A stretch of 64,000 bases of DNA from Bedellia somnulentella (lineage: Eukaryota > Arthropoda > Insecta > Lepidoptera > Bedelliidae): contig OY755170.1 in the NCBI GenBank assembly GCA_963576735.1, forward strand, positions 12,136,567-12,200,566, read 5' to 3'. Shown one piece after another: positions 34,470 to 43,880 of this stretch. How positions within the stretch are numbered: position 1 is the first letter of the stretch; each line of letters opens with the position of its first letter. The position numbers and the translations under genes were made by a program. The notes beneath the pieces are model-generated. The model ran no database searches and had not been told where the DNA came from. It saw only the letters and a program-made list of their open reading frames with translations.

Positions 34470-35353
34470 AATTGTCTTCAGACTTTGAATAGTATATCGG
34501 ACAAAAATGGCCGTCACTGCAAATCAAACGATCCAAAGTCTATTGAATTGTGTTATCATATCACACTCTGAATACTAAAACAAACTTAGAAACTCATGAT
34601 TACAAATCAAAGGAGACCAACCTCGAGAGAAATATATATATTTTTAAACATTTACGATGGTTGCCTTCCAGATTCATAAGCACACTCTAAAAACAATAGC
34701 AGTACAAATTACTCACTACTTCAAATGAAAAGACTAATAAAAAATAGTGGCCTTTTAAGTCCAGCATCAGAAATTTAATAATCTGCTATATAAGCAAAAA
34801 CCAAAATGCCCATCAAAGCAAAAGAGACCTTTCAGATTTATCATCAGAGCCTTAATAATCATTTTCACCAAAAGAGTCAACTTGCCAGAGTGATATAGTG
34901 TTTTAGATTCACAATCACCCTCTGGGTATAAAATCATCTGATTCCGAAAATAAAAATCATCAGATCCTCAAAACTATATCAGGCCAAAATGCTTATCTTT
35001 ACAAATCTAGCGAGCCCAAACTCAACAGGATTATGTAGTTTTCTTACCGATTTTTGATGAAGGCTTTCGTGTATCTTTTACAAACCCTGAATACAATATC
35101 GGGTAACAATATTCTACAATAAAAATCAAACAAGCGCAAACTCGATTGGGTAGTGCATTATTTTCGAACAACCTGATTTAGGCCCTTCATATTTTTCGTC
35201 ATGAAGTCCCTGTGAAAACTACATCGAACCAAATTCTCATCAATTCAGCATTGACCGACGAAACGAGCCCTGACTCAAAATCGTTCTCTTTCATCTTTCT
35301 CACAAACTTCCTATTATGATCTTTCGGGTTCATTATCAGATCCTGAAGACTAT

Positions 35354-35491
35354 CGCTCGATTTCTGAATTGAGTATTCAAGCTGAGAAAGACTTAAGCAT
35401 CGTTTTGTCTCATTCAGTTGTTAAGATTTCAATGCGACAGAACGATACATAAGTTGTTCTCAGCTGGAATACTCAATTCAGAAATCGGCCG
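35354..35491. mobile_element. Hairpin MITE, copy 2
   Basis: 138 bp like copy 1, flanked by TAT at 35351-35353 and 35492-35494. Removing it and one TAT restores the array word GACTATATCGGACTAAAA, confirming the boundaries. Confidence 0.87.
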
Positions 35492-35827
35492 TATATCGGA
35501 CTAAAACGTTCAATCTTGTATCAAACTTGATATGGTATCATGATATGGTTCCAGGTTTATTATTAGACCTTGAATACTGTAGTGGACTAAAATTCTCATC
35601 AAGAGAAATCAAACGGGTCATAAGTAAAATATTCTTCATCGACCAAAAATACGTTGCCCGACTAAAATGCTAATCAGTGCGAATCGAACGAGCCTAAAGT
35701 CGACAGGATCATGTAGGTTTGTATGGTTTTTCGATTGAGGTCTTCCAGACCCTAAATACTATTTCATGCTAAAATACTAATCAATACAAATAGAAAAGCA
35801 ATTACCTGATAGATTTAGTACATAATA

Positions 35828-36022
35828 TACATATACTCACGGCTACAAATCCTTAGAAGGGGTAGCGTAGGTAGAAGTGGCGAAAAGATGGCAAAATAGA
35901 GGTTGTTGGCGATTAGTCTCCAACCAAATCGCCCAAAAATCCTTTATATAGCGCCAATAAACCTTGGTGTCTCCTACTTACACCCACGGGAAGAAATAGG
36001 GTAGTCATATTCTAAGACGATA
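35828..36022 (-). repeat. Family A repeat, internally deleted
   Basis: Antisense. The ATTCCTCAGCCACTTTTGG block is deleted between GGGGTAGC and GTAGAAGTGGCGAAAAG. Confidence 0.85.
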
Positions 36023-36044
36023 CAAAGATAGATTTATACATACA

Positions 36045-36218
36045 TACATACATACATATACTCACGGCTATATTTCCCTAGAAGGGGTAACCAGAGCTAA
36101 GGAATTATAAATTCCTCAGCCACTTTTGGAAGTTGAGTGGGGAAAAGATGGTAAAAATAAAGGTTTTTGGTGATGGGTCTCCAACCGCATCACCCAAAAA
36201 TCAAATAAAAAGCCCCAA
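36045..36218 (-). repeat. Family A repeat, 5' truncated
   Basis: Antisense with a (CATA)n run at its start; stops at AAAAAGCCCCAAGATAG. Confidence 0.88.
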
Positions 36219-36641
36219 GATAGATTTATGTATTATTATTTTTGCATTTTTTTAATTGTAGCTTGTTACATTCATAATCACACTCTGAATACAATATTGG
36301 ACAAAATGCATATCTCAAGAGCCTAAACTCGATTATCTTCCTCAAAACACAACCCTTTATTACAAAGGTTGAAAAAGTTACGAGTAGTGCTTTAATCAGT
36401 ATTATTCGCAATGTCCCAAATGTATATATAGAATTTAAATATATTTTAACTAATAAAAAAAAACCATGTATCCCATAGAAATATAATTACTATAGAGCGA
36501 GCATATGCACATGTGAACATTGAGAGCACATGAGAACATGAAATCAAATCTAGCGCCAACCGCAACAGTTGTCAAAAAGTGCAAATCGAAAGCGTTAGAG
36601 GAGTGTTTGTCAGAAGTTTTTATTTGTTTTTTACAATAAAA

Positions 36642-37392
36642 ATGGTGAAATGCGCATTTAAAACGTGTAAAAGTGATACGCGAAAACACACCAAACAAAA
36701 ATCAAATGTGACTTTTCACAAGTAAGTAAGTTTTATTTAATAATTTACGTGATAAAATTTTATATTCGCGGGGTTGAAGGAGGCGTTGGGGGACGAAATC
36801 AATCATTCTTACGAATGACAAGTTTGACGCACGCACACACGCACAACGATTTAGAGATGGGGTACTTTCATTAGGATGTTTCAATTGTCGATCCATTAAT
36901 CGTTCGATACAATCGGTTAATAATAAATATATATTTCTTGGTAATTGTTTAATACATCTAAAAATCAATATGTTTATGAATATGTGACTTTGCTATTTGA
37001 AAATTGAGTTATGATTTCTGGAATAATTATATATGTTTTTTTAGCTAGCTACCAAAGAAAATATTAACACATTTCATGTAAATTTTTATACACTTATGTC
37101 TTACCATTTACTCTTTGGGCTATAATAGGGTTGTATTAATTAACGAATTATATTCGCACGCCTTTACTTGTATTAAGTGAAATGTTTCTTTTAGAGAATT
37201 GGCTTTAATTTTACCAACGATCTTTTAATTAGTTACTCACAATAAGATGTTATGAATTCTAATTTCAGTTTTCCAAAGGATACCAAAATAATTAAAAAGT
37301 GGATCGATGCTGTTCACCAAAATATTAATTCGGAAACTAACATCTGGAGCAGGATATGTTCATTGCACTTTCCAGATTCCTTTGAAGATTGA
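36642..37392 (+). pseudogene. THAP-domain exons of the P-like transposase
   Basis: Exon A (36642-36720) starts MVKCAF and, after a one-base loss near 36660, continues TCKSDTRKHTKQKSNVTFH. Donor AA|GTAAGT is followed by a 547-bp intron and acceptor TTTCAG at 37267. Exon B encodes FPKDTKIIKKWIDAV, then W-x3-ICSLHF, ending at TGA 37390-37392. The C-x4-C ... C-x2-H zinc ligands, FPKD, KKW and HF are the THAP signature (DNA binding, zinc-dependent). The exons join in phase (AA+T, Asn). The frameshift and early stop make it non-functional. Confidence 0.83.
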
Positions 37393-37412
37393 AAAATTTA
37401 ATTTATGACAAT

Positions 37413-37610
37413 AGGCGAATAACGTATCTAGAGATTCAACACATTATGCAGATTTGATCGGGAAGCGTTCATGAGATTTTACACGAACATCTTCACGTGA
37501 GGAGGATAGTTTCACGCTGGGTGCCACACAACCTCACTGAGGTACAGAAACAGGCCCGGGTGGAATGGTGTCGTAATATGATTAATAAATTTGATGCTGG
37601 CTCGTCACGG
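37413..37610 (+). pseudogene. mariner transposase fragment
   Basis: The frame reads RRITYLEIQHIMQI, a stop, SGSVHEILHEHLHVRRI, then SRWVPHNLTEVQKQARVEWC. The helix-turn-helix region and the WVPH(E/N)L motif identify the mariner family. Only about 66 codons survive, with one internal TGA. It sits directly after the THAP stop codon within the P-like element. Confidence 0.82.
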
Positions 37611-37611
37611 C

Positions 37612-37765
37612 TGGAGGCCACGGTATGTCGGCTACTATCATGGTAGAAGTCGTTAGTCTGCCAACCCGCACTTGGCTGGCGTGGTGGACTATTGCCAAAT
37701 CACCCTATAGAGTAAGATCGAGCCCCTTGATTGGGACATATACGGGCTATGAGAAGTGAGAGACT
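37612..37765 (+). repeat. LINE-tail-like repeat
   Basis: TCGGCTACTATCATGGTAGA, GTCTGCCAACCCGCACTTGG and GGCGTGGTGGACTATTGCC, as at 21790-21930. Joined end to end with the mariner fragment. Confidence 0.6.
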
Positions 37766-38083
37766 GTTATATAGTACTGATAAGTAAAAAAAAATACTAG
37801 TTCTATTTACAATTATATATTTATTTAAATAACTGCTGTTTTTTTTTATATTTACTGTACATAATCATTTTCAATGTCCTCTGCTGGACAATACATACAG
37901 AAGCCATTCACCAAAAAATATCCACCAAACACACTACATACATACAAACACATACTCATGTCTATAAATCCCTAAAAGGGGTAGCCAGCGCTAAGGAATT
38001 AGAAATAATTAGAAATTCCTTAGCCACTTTTGGAAAGTTGAGTGGGGAAACGATGGTAAACAAAGGTTGTTGGTGATAGGTTT

Positions 38084-38256
38084 TGTTAAATTTGTATCTA
38101 AAATAATATTACTTATATACTATAGCGACACCTATTGTTTATTTAAGTGCAACTACATTTGTAATGAGATGTAGATGTCAAAATAGAAATATCACTGTAA
38201 AATTGAAACAATAAAATATACAGTCAGTCTGTGCCGAGCACTCTGTAGTTTTATTA
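38084..38256 (+). repeat. copia 5' LTR
   Basis: Begins TGTTAAATTTGTATC and ends GTTTTATTA. Contains an AATAAA at about 38210. Confidence 0.95.
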
Positions 38257-38270
38257 GGTTATGAACCCAG
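38257..38270 (+). promoter_or_regulatory. copia primer binding site
   Basis: GGTTATGAACCCAG directly after the LTR. It closely resembles the Drosophila copia site (GGTTATGGGCCCAG), which pairs with an internal part of initiator-Met tRNA, so half-tRNA priming is likely. Confidence 0.7.
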
Positions 38271-38313
38271 TCTCGCTTTAAATTGTAATTTGTTTTTGGA
38301 AATACTGTAAAAA

Positions 38314-39249
38314 ATGGCTGGCAGTTATATTGTTAATGTTCCGAAGCTCCGGGGTCGTGAAAATTATGATGAGTGGGCATTCGCGGCCGAGAATTTCTTA
38401 ATTTTGGATGGCGTCGACATCAACAAACAAGAAGCCGAAAATGGCGGAAACACAGTGACCGTTGACGAACAAAAGGCAAAAGCAAAATTGGTGATGACAA
38501 TAGATTCGTCGTTATACGTACCTATCAAGAGTGAAAAAACCGCTGTAGACATATGGAAAAAACTCAAGACGCTATTCGACGACTGTGGTTTCACACGAAG
38601 GATTAGCTTGCTACGAAATTTGATTTCCATACGCCTCGAGAACAGTGAGACAATGACGGCATACGTTACGCAGGTCATAGATACGGCGCAAAAATTAAGA
38701 GGAACGGGTTTCGACATTAATGAAGAATGGATAGGATCGCTGTTGTTAGCAGGATTGACGGATAAATTTTCGCCCATGATCATGGCGATCGAACATTCTG
38801 GGTTGGCCATATCTGCTGACGTCATAAAATCCAAACTGTTGGACATGAGTGATAATGTTGGTAGCAGTGAAACTGAAAGCGCATTTTTAGCATCTAAAAG
38901 TTGGCAGCGCCGTAAAGGAAATAAAGTTGTCAAAACAGTTGAAACGTCAAACCGACCTGTCAATGTCAAAGTGATTAAATGCTATAAATGTAAACAAACC
39001 GGTCATTATAAAAACCAATGTCCGCAAACAAAGGAAAAAAAGGTAAATGCGTTCAGTGCAGTATTTCTTAACGGCAGTTTTGATAAGCATGAATGGTACA
39101 TTGACTCTGGTGCCAGTAGTCATATGATGATCAGCCAAGACAACATAAAAAATGCGTCAAGTAATCTAACTACAAAGGAGATTATAGTTGCAAACAGAAC
39201 AGCTATGCCTGTATTATGCTCTGGAGATACAAAATTACGACTGTTGTGA
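38314..39249 (+). CDS. copia Gag and protease start
   Basis: 311 codons from ATG 38314. The N-terminal 190 residues form the UBN2-type Gag domain of copia elements (NYDEWAFAAENFLI near the start, then KTLFDDCGFTRRISLLRNL). A CCHC zinc knuckle CYKCKQTGHYKNQC spans residues 223-236, and the aspartic protease motif WYIDSGASSHM follows with DSGA at 264-267. The frame ends within the protease domain at a TGA; pol continues one base back in the overlapping frame. In most copia elements gag and pol are one frame, so a one-base change is the simplest cause. The overlap has no classical slippery heptamer. Confidence 0.92.
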   Translation: MAGSYIVNVPKLRGRENYDEWAFAAENFLILDGVDINKQEAENGGNTVTVDEQKAKAKLVMTIDSSLYVPIKSEKTAVDIWKKLKTLFDDCGFTRRISLLRNLISIRLENSETMTAYVTQVIDTAQKLRGTGFDINEEWIGSLLLAGLTDKFSPMIMAIEHSGLAISADVIKSKLLDMSDNVGSSETESAFLASKSWQRRKGNKVVKTVETSNRPVNVKVIKCYKCKQTGHYKNQCPQTKEKKVNAFSAVFLNGSFDKHEWYIDSGASSHMMISQDNIKNASSNLTTKEIIVANRTAMPVLCSGDTKLRLL

Positions 39250-42212
39250 ACAACAAGGAATTTGATATTGCCGTCAAAGATGTGTTATGTATTCCAACAC
39301 TCACCACCAACTTATTGTCTGTCAGTCAGCTGATAAAGCATGGTAACAAAGTCAGTTTTCATCAGGAATTTTGTTACATCACAAATCGGCAGAAGGAACT
39401 GATTGGCATAGCACAGTTAATAAATGGGGTCTACAAGTTAAACACCAGGTCAGCATGTTTGTTCGCGGCTTCAGCAACAACGATATCAAATGTAATTTGG
39501 CACAGAAGACTTGGACATATAAATAGCAAAGACATGAATGACATGAGAGAGGGTGCGGTTGACGGCTTAGAATTTGACAAGAAAGCTGAGATCAGCAAGT
39601 TCAATTGCACAGTGTGCTGTGAAGCGAAACAAACCAGATTGCCATTTCCACATAGCAGTAATAGAAGTATGCATGTCCTTGATTTGATTCATGCAGATGT
39701 GTGTGGGTCGATGGAAACCAAATCAATTGGCTCATCCAGATATTTCTTGCTATTTGTGGATGACTATAGTAGAATGTCATTTGTCTATTTTTTGCAGAAA
39801 AAAAGTGAAGTCTACTCCTTTTTTAAAGAATTCAAGATTATGGTTGAAAAACAGATGAATTGCAGTATAAAAGTTCTAAGGACAGACAATGGCACAGAAT
39901 TTTGCTCAAATGAAATGGAGAACTATTTAAAACAACATGGCATAACACATCAGCGCACCAACCCATATACCCCAGAACAAAATGGGATGTGTGAGAGATT
40001 TAACCGCACTATTGTGGAGAGAGCCAGATGTTTACTTTATGATGCAAAGTTTGAGAAAAGGTTTTGGGCAGAAGCAGTTCACACAGCTGTGTACTTAAAA
40101 AATAGAACAGTTGCTTCAGGGATGAACAAAAAAACTCCTTATGAACTTTGGACTGGCTGCAAGCCAAATGTCAGTCATCTAAGATTGTTTGGAAGCACAG
40201 TTATGGCTCACATTCCTAAACAAAAAAGACTGAAATGGGATAAAAAGGCAGAAAAGCATTACTTAGTTGGGTATGCTGATAATATAAAGGGGTACAGGCT
40301 GTACAATCCCAGTACCAATAAAGTGATAACATGCAGGGATGTTACTGTCATGGAGCAGGATAATTCAGAAATAGTGCAAGCAACAATAAATGAAAACAAT
40401 GTGTCCTCACCTGACAATCTTTGTCAGAATAAAGATTCTGATGACTCAGACTCTGAAGTGTCAACTGGTACAGTAAAAAGTAACAATAATGACAATACTT
40501 ACATAGCAGAATCAAGCTCACAGAGTAGTTCAGATGAATTTTTTGACAGTATACCAGCAAAGGAGTTGAAAGATTTAATTGAGAGTGAAAAACCAGATAA
40601 AGCTGTTAGAGAAAGGAAAAAACCTGACAGATATGGCTATAGTAATATGTGTGTTGAAACAGACTTAAATTTATGTGCAGAACAACTGATAACATATGAA
40701 GAGGCTGTAAATGGACCAGAATCAAAGGAATGGTGTAAAGCTATGCAGGAGGAACTAAAATCATTCGAAGAAAATAAAGCTCGGGATGTGGTGAACAGGC
40801 CAGAGCAAGCTACAGTGGTTGAGTGTAAGTGGGTGTTTAAGAAAAAAGTGGACTGTGATAATAATGTGAGATACCGTGCTCGTCTAGTCGCCAAAGGATT
40901 CTCCCAAAAGGCAGGAATAGACTATACAGAAACATTCTCCCCAGTTGTCCGTCATTCAACATTAAGATTGTTGTTTGCATTAAGTGTCAAATATAACTTA
41001 GATAATACTCACTTAGATGTTACTACAGCATTTTTAAATGGTTATTTAAATGAAAATGTGTATATGAGCTTACCTCAGAACTTTGAATGTAGTAATGAAG
41101 AAAACAAAGTGTTAAAGTTGAAACGTGCTATCTACGGACTAAAACAGTCTGCTAGGGCATGGTATAAACGCGTTGAAGATTGTCTACATGATTTAAATTA
41201 TAAAAAATCAGAATATGAACCATGTTTATTCATGAAACTTAATAATAATGCTAGAATATATGTGGCTTTGTTTGTAGATGATTTTTTTGTTTTTTCTAAC
41301 AGTCAAAAGGAAACTGAACTTCTCAAAAATCATTTGACAAGTAAGTTTAAGTTGAAAGACTTGGGTAAGATAAGACAATGTTTAGGTATGAGGGTTAGAA
41401 GGGAAAATAATGAGATTTTTGTAGACCAGGAACAATTTGTTGATCATTTGTTAAATAAGTTTAATATGAAAAATTGTAACCCAGTCAGTACACCCATGGA
41501 AGTAAACTTAAAGCTTGAAAAGGGTGATAATAATTGTTCTAAAAAATACCCCTACCAGCAGTTAATAGGAAGTTTGCTCTATTTGTCAATGTTAACCCGA
41601 CCTGATATATTTTTTCCTGTTTGTTACCTTAGCCAGTTTAATAACAATCATAATGAAACTCATTGGAAGCATGCAAAGCGCATTTTAAAGTATTTGAAAA
41701 AAACTAAAGATTTTGGTTTGAAATATGTAAAGGATGATTTAGATCTGATAGGTTATGCCGATGCAGATTGGGCATCAGATTGTATTGACCGCAAATCTTA
41801 TACAGGTTTCATGTTCAAAATGTCTGGTAGTGTAATTTCATTTGAATGCAAAAAGCAGTCAACAATAGCTCTGTCAAGCACAGAAGCTGAGTATATGGCC
41901 ATATGTGAAGCAAGTAAGGAAGCTATATACTTAAAGAACTTGTTATTTGAGTTGAAATGTAGAAATGATTTGCCTGTATTGTTAAATAATGACAACCAGA
42001 GTGCACAATTGTTAACTAAACATTCTGTATTCCATAAACGAAGCAAGCATATAGATATTAGATTTCATTTTGTCAGAACAGCAGTTGAAAATAATTGTAT
42101 TAAAATAGAGTACTTAAATACTAATTCTATGCCTGCAGATATATTTACAAAAAGTTTGAGTTGTCAAAAGCATAATAATTTTGTTGAACAGTTAGGTGTA
42201 ACTTCCATGTAA
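39216..42212 (+). CDS. copia Pol (protease end, integrase, RT, RNase H)
   Basis: 998 codons; the annotated Met is simply the first in this frame, and the real protein continues from Gag. GAG-pre-integrase zinc residues H97/H101 and C131/C134; integrase core D161, D224 and E260 (D,D35E spacing) with RTDNGTEF and TPEQNGMCERFNRT; a Ser/Asp-rich linker (400-450); RT from about 500 with WVFKKK, RARLVAKGFSQ and the LFVDD active site at 685-689; RNase H with GYADADWASD (846-855) and ALSSTEAEY (885-893). No internal stop. Cytoplasmic VLP replication is expected from the family. Confidence 0.94.
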   Translation: MLWRYKITTVVNNKEFDIAVKDVLCIPTLTTNLLSVSQLIKHGNKVSFHQEFCYITNRQKELIGIAQLINGVYKLNTRSACLFAASATTISNVIWHRRLGHINSKDMNDMREGAVDGLEFDKKAEISKFNCTVCCEAKQTRLPFPHSSNRSMHVLDLIHADVCGSMETKSIGSSRYFLLFVDDYSRMSFVYFLQKKSEVYSFFKEFKIMVEKQMNCSIKVLRTDNGTEFCSNEMENYLKQHGITHQRTNPYTPEQNGMCERFNRTIVERARCLLYDAKFEKRFWAEAVHTAVYLKNRTVASGMNKKTPYELWTGCKPNVSHLRLFGSTVMAHIPKQKRLKWDKKAEKHYLVGYADNIKGYRLYNPSTNKVITCRDVTVMEQDNSEIVQATINENNVSSPDNLCQNKDSDDSDSEVSTGTVKSNNNDNTYIAESSSQSSSDEFFDSIPAKELKDLIESEKPDKAVRERKKPDRYGYSNMCVETDLNLCAEQLITYEEAVNGPESKEWCKAMQEELKSFEENKARDVVNRPEQATVVECKWVFKKKVDCDNNVRYRARLVAKGFSQKAGIDYTETFSPVVRHSTLRLLFALSVKYNLDNTHLDVTTAFLNGYLNENVYMSLPQNFECSNEENKVLKLKRAIYGLKQSARAWYKRVEDCLHDLNYKKSEYEPCLFMKLNNNARIYVALFVDDFFVFSNSQKETELLKNHLTSKFKLKDLGKIRQCLGMRVRRENNEIFVDQEQFVDHLLNKFNMKNCNPVSTPMEVNLKLEKGDNNCSKKYPYQQLIGSLLYLSMLTRPDIFFPVCYLSQFNNNHNETHWKHAKRILKYLKKTKDFGLKYVKDDLDLIGYADADWASDCIDRKSYTGFMFKMSGSVISFECKKQSTIALSSTEAEYMAICEASKEAIYLKNLLFELKCRNDLPVLLNNDNQSAQLLTKHSVFHKRSKHIDIRFHFVRTAVENNCIKIEYLNTNSMPADIFTKSLSCQKHNNFVEQLGVTSM

Positions 42213-42263
42213 ACTTGTTTTATTTATGTACATTTTTTTTTAATATCCATGTGCCGATTATTT

Positions 42264-42276
42264 TGATATGGGAGCG
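42264..42276 (+). promoter_or_regulatory. copia polypurine tract
   Basis: GATATGGGAGCG lies immediately before the 3' LTR, where plus-strand priming occurs. Confidence 0.65.
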
Positions 42277-42449
42277 TGTTAAATTTGTATCTAAAATAAT
42301 ATTACTTATATACTATAGCGACACCTATTGTTTATTTAAGTGCAACTACATTTGTAATGAGATGTAGATGTCAAAATAGAAATGTCACTGTAAAATTGAA
42401 ACAATAAAATATACATTCAGTCTGTGCCGAGCACTCTGTAGTTTTATTA
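42277..42449 (+). repeat. copia 3' LTR
   Basis: Differs from the 5' LTR by A/G in the AAATATCACTG word and G/T in the ATACAGTCAG word. Confidence 0.95.
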
Positions 42450-43434
42450 GGTTTCCAACAGCATCGCCCAAAAATTCCGTAAAAGCCCCGATACAGTTAA
42501 ACGCCTCTTACGTACACCCACCGGAAGAAACGGCGAAGTGCTATTGTAAGCCGACACTAAAAACATAATAACAATCGTAAAATTCGAGGGTTGTCCCCTT
42601 GGTCGAATTTCGGAATCATTGTATTAAGTATCGATTCTCTTCTTTGATAAAAAAATCGATGTTGCACAGATTGATAATGTTTAACAATTACCCATCCTTA
42701 TATATCAATATAAATATACGTAAGTAGCTATAGCACACCCGCCGACGCTGTGCACAAGCGGGAGTCTCGCAAATGCGTGTTCTATAGTAATTATATTTCT
42801 ATGATGTATCCCTTATCAGACAATAAGGGTTTTGATAACAACACACTTAAGATTACTAAGTAAAAAGTTAGAAAACAAGTGATATCGTAGAGTACATACC
42901 TAAAGTCGTTTTGAATTTATTACCTTGACAGCCAATGGGTAGATACATTAAAACATCTCTTAAGTGCTTAATATTTAATTAGTCGCTGAGCAGAGTGTAA
43001 ACAGAAAACAAAACAAATAAGCGAGCTTCATTAATTATGAACAACATGAAATTTGCATCCTTCCCTTGGCCTCCAAATTACCTGCACCACTCAACTTTTC
43101 CACAGATATACAGTTACAAAAAGCTTTTAAATGTGTTGCGAACATAGAAAATGTTATAAAACCGCAAGTGCATTAAAGTTTCCTTCCATCTCGTTGTGTC
43201 GTTTATTGGAGTTAACCAACCCAGAGTAGTCACCCCATAAACATCTAGTTTTTGGAGCACTCATTAATATAAATTAACATACGACGCAGGCCCAAGGCGG
43301 TTCTATGTAGAACTTGTTAAAATTAGATGACATTGTCGCTACAGGGCTGGGCAGCACATGAACCAACAAAAACAAATAGTTACGGCTAGAATAAACAAAT
43401 TATTTTAATTCGCATATTATTCTTTGTTTCTTAC

Positions 43435-43513
43435 CTCTAAACTCCAACTTCACCTGCGTTGGTCGTTTGTACTTGTGTACTTTGATACGGCCCACATTTA
43501 CGGTAAGAGACAT
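43435..43513 (-). CDS. Ferlin alternative first exon 1b
   Basis: ATG at 43513-43511, 26 codons plus one base, donor AGAG|GTAAG (a stronger consensus than 1a). It encodes MSLTVNVGRI then KRPTQVKLEFR. Relative to 1a, eight of 26 residues differ, all between positions 6 and 21; the start, the KRPTQ block and KLEFRG are kept. It splices in phase to exon 2, giving a ferlin with a slightly different C2A edge. It could be the ancestral or the derived copy. Confidence 0.83.
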
Positions 43514-43739
43514 TTCACTAGCCCACGCGCGCTTCAATCAGTTATAAACTTGTGATCGTAAAAAATAAGTTATGAAGTAAAGCACTTTACGCTTGAATTT
43601 TATTAGCAGTGGAAGATTTTTTTCCCAAAACGTAGTTAGAAAAGTTTGCGATCACTGAAGTGGGAATTACGCGACAAAGTACAAAGAGTACTGTAGCAAG
43701 TGAACAAAACGTAAGAGTCGGTGATTTCAGCGGGTTGTA

Positions 43740-43880
43740 AGGTAGGGCTCTAGTGGTCTCCGCGCGAGCTACTGAACGAATGAGGGGCGGTTAGCGTTGC
43801 AGGCAATTTATAGGCTGCGGCGGACGCGGCGCACGCAGCACCCCGTCCCTGGACCAACCCATCCCTGGACCACTCATCCT
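43740..43880 (-). promoter_or_regulatory. Candidate promoter 1b of the ferlin gene
   Basis: GC-rich block with a minus-strand initiator TTCGTTCAGTAGC (TCAGT at 43775-43771), about 260 bp upstream of the exon 1b ATG. CGCGCGGAGACC directly downstream is shared with promoter 1a. Confidence 0.55.

Larger units (their letters stand above)
34470..36340. repeat. Degenerate tandem array
   Basis: A unit of roughly 100-165 bp recurs about ten times with heavy decay. Core words: CCTGAATACTATATCGGAC, TAAAATGCTCATCA, AATCAAACGAGCCTAAACTC, GGATCATGTAGTTTT. Clear examples start near 34485, 34563, 34970, 35085, 35210, 35570, 35660, 35750 and 36285. Later insertions at 35354-35491 (hairpin MITE), 35828-36022 and 36045-36218 (family A) break it up. 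No coding. An old satellite or minisatellite. Confidence 0.6.
38084..42449 (+). mobile_element. Ty1/copia LTR retrotransposon, young
   Basis: Complete 4366-bp element: identical-length LTRs of 173 bp, 5-bp target duplication GGTTT (38079-38083, 42450-42454), primer binding site directly after the 5' LTR, gag-pol, polypurine tract and 3' LTR. The two LTRs differ at two positions in 173, so insertion is recent. The coding region has one frame change near 39216-39249 and otherwise looks intact. Confidence 0.96.
37938..42560 (-). repeat. Family A repeat split by a copia insertion
   Basis: The left piece 37938-38083 and right piece 42450-42560 join precisely at GGTGATAGGTTT|CCAACAGCATCG once the copia element and one GGTTT are removed. 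A small internal duplication of TTAGAAAT occurs near 38000. Confidence 0.92.
36474..42803 (+). mobile_element. P-element-like THAP transposon, defective, with nested insertions
   Basis: The ends are a perfect 23-bp inverted repeat starting CATAGAAATATAATTACT (36474-36496 and 42781-42803), flanked by an exact 8-bp direct duplication ATGTATCC (36466-36473 and 42804-42811). An 8-bp target duplication, CA/TG ends and an N-terminal THAP domain are the marks of the P superfamily. The element now spans 6.3 kb, but about 4.6 kb is a nested family A repeat carrying a copia element, and part of the rest is mariner and LINE debris. The original remnant is about 1.3 kb and lacks the GTPase/RNase H catalytic part. 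Confidence 0.85.
630..43775 (-). other. Otoferlin-like ferlin gene, 5' part (gene span)
   Basis: Ferlins are large multi-C2-domain proteins anchored by a C-terminal membrane segment; they act in Ca2+-dependent vesicle fusion. Otoferlin is needed for hair-cell exocytosis and Drosophila misfire for sperm activation at fertilisation. Six exons are visible: first exon 1a or 1b, then 7498-7556, 3916-4104, 3169-3479, 942-1220 and 630-804. With either first exon they sum to 1092 nt, 364 codons, and every junction is in phase. The predicted protein has C2A (about residues 1-120), a charged Ser-rich linker, then the C2B start with [19 protein letters not shown] and [11 protein letters not shown], which are strongly otoferlin-like. 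The C2A spacing FRG-23 residues-W also fits otoferlin. C2B onward and the membrane anchor lie beyond the left edge. Dysferlin/myoferlin membership is less likely from these motifs. Confidence 0.9.

Noticed and set aside
38364..38969. 201-codon minus-strand frame
   Set aside because: Shadow of copia Gag on the opposite strand.
39216..39249. Programmed -1 frameshift signal in copia
   Set aside because: No X-XXY-YYZ heptamer in the overlap; kept only as a question in the findings.
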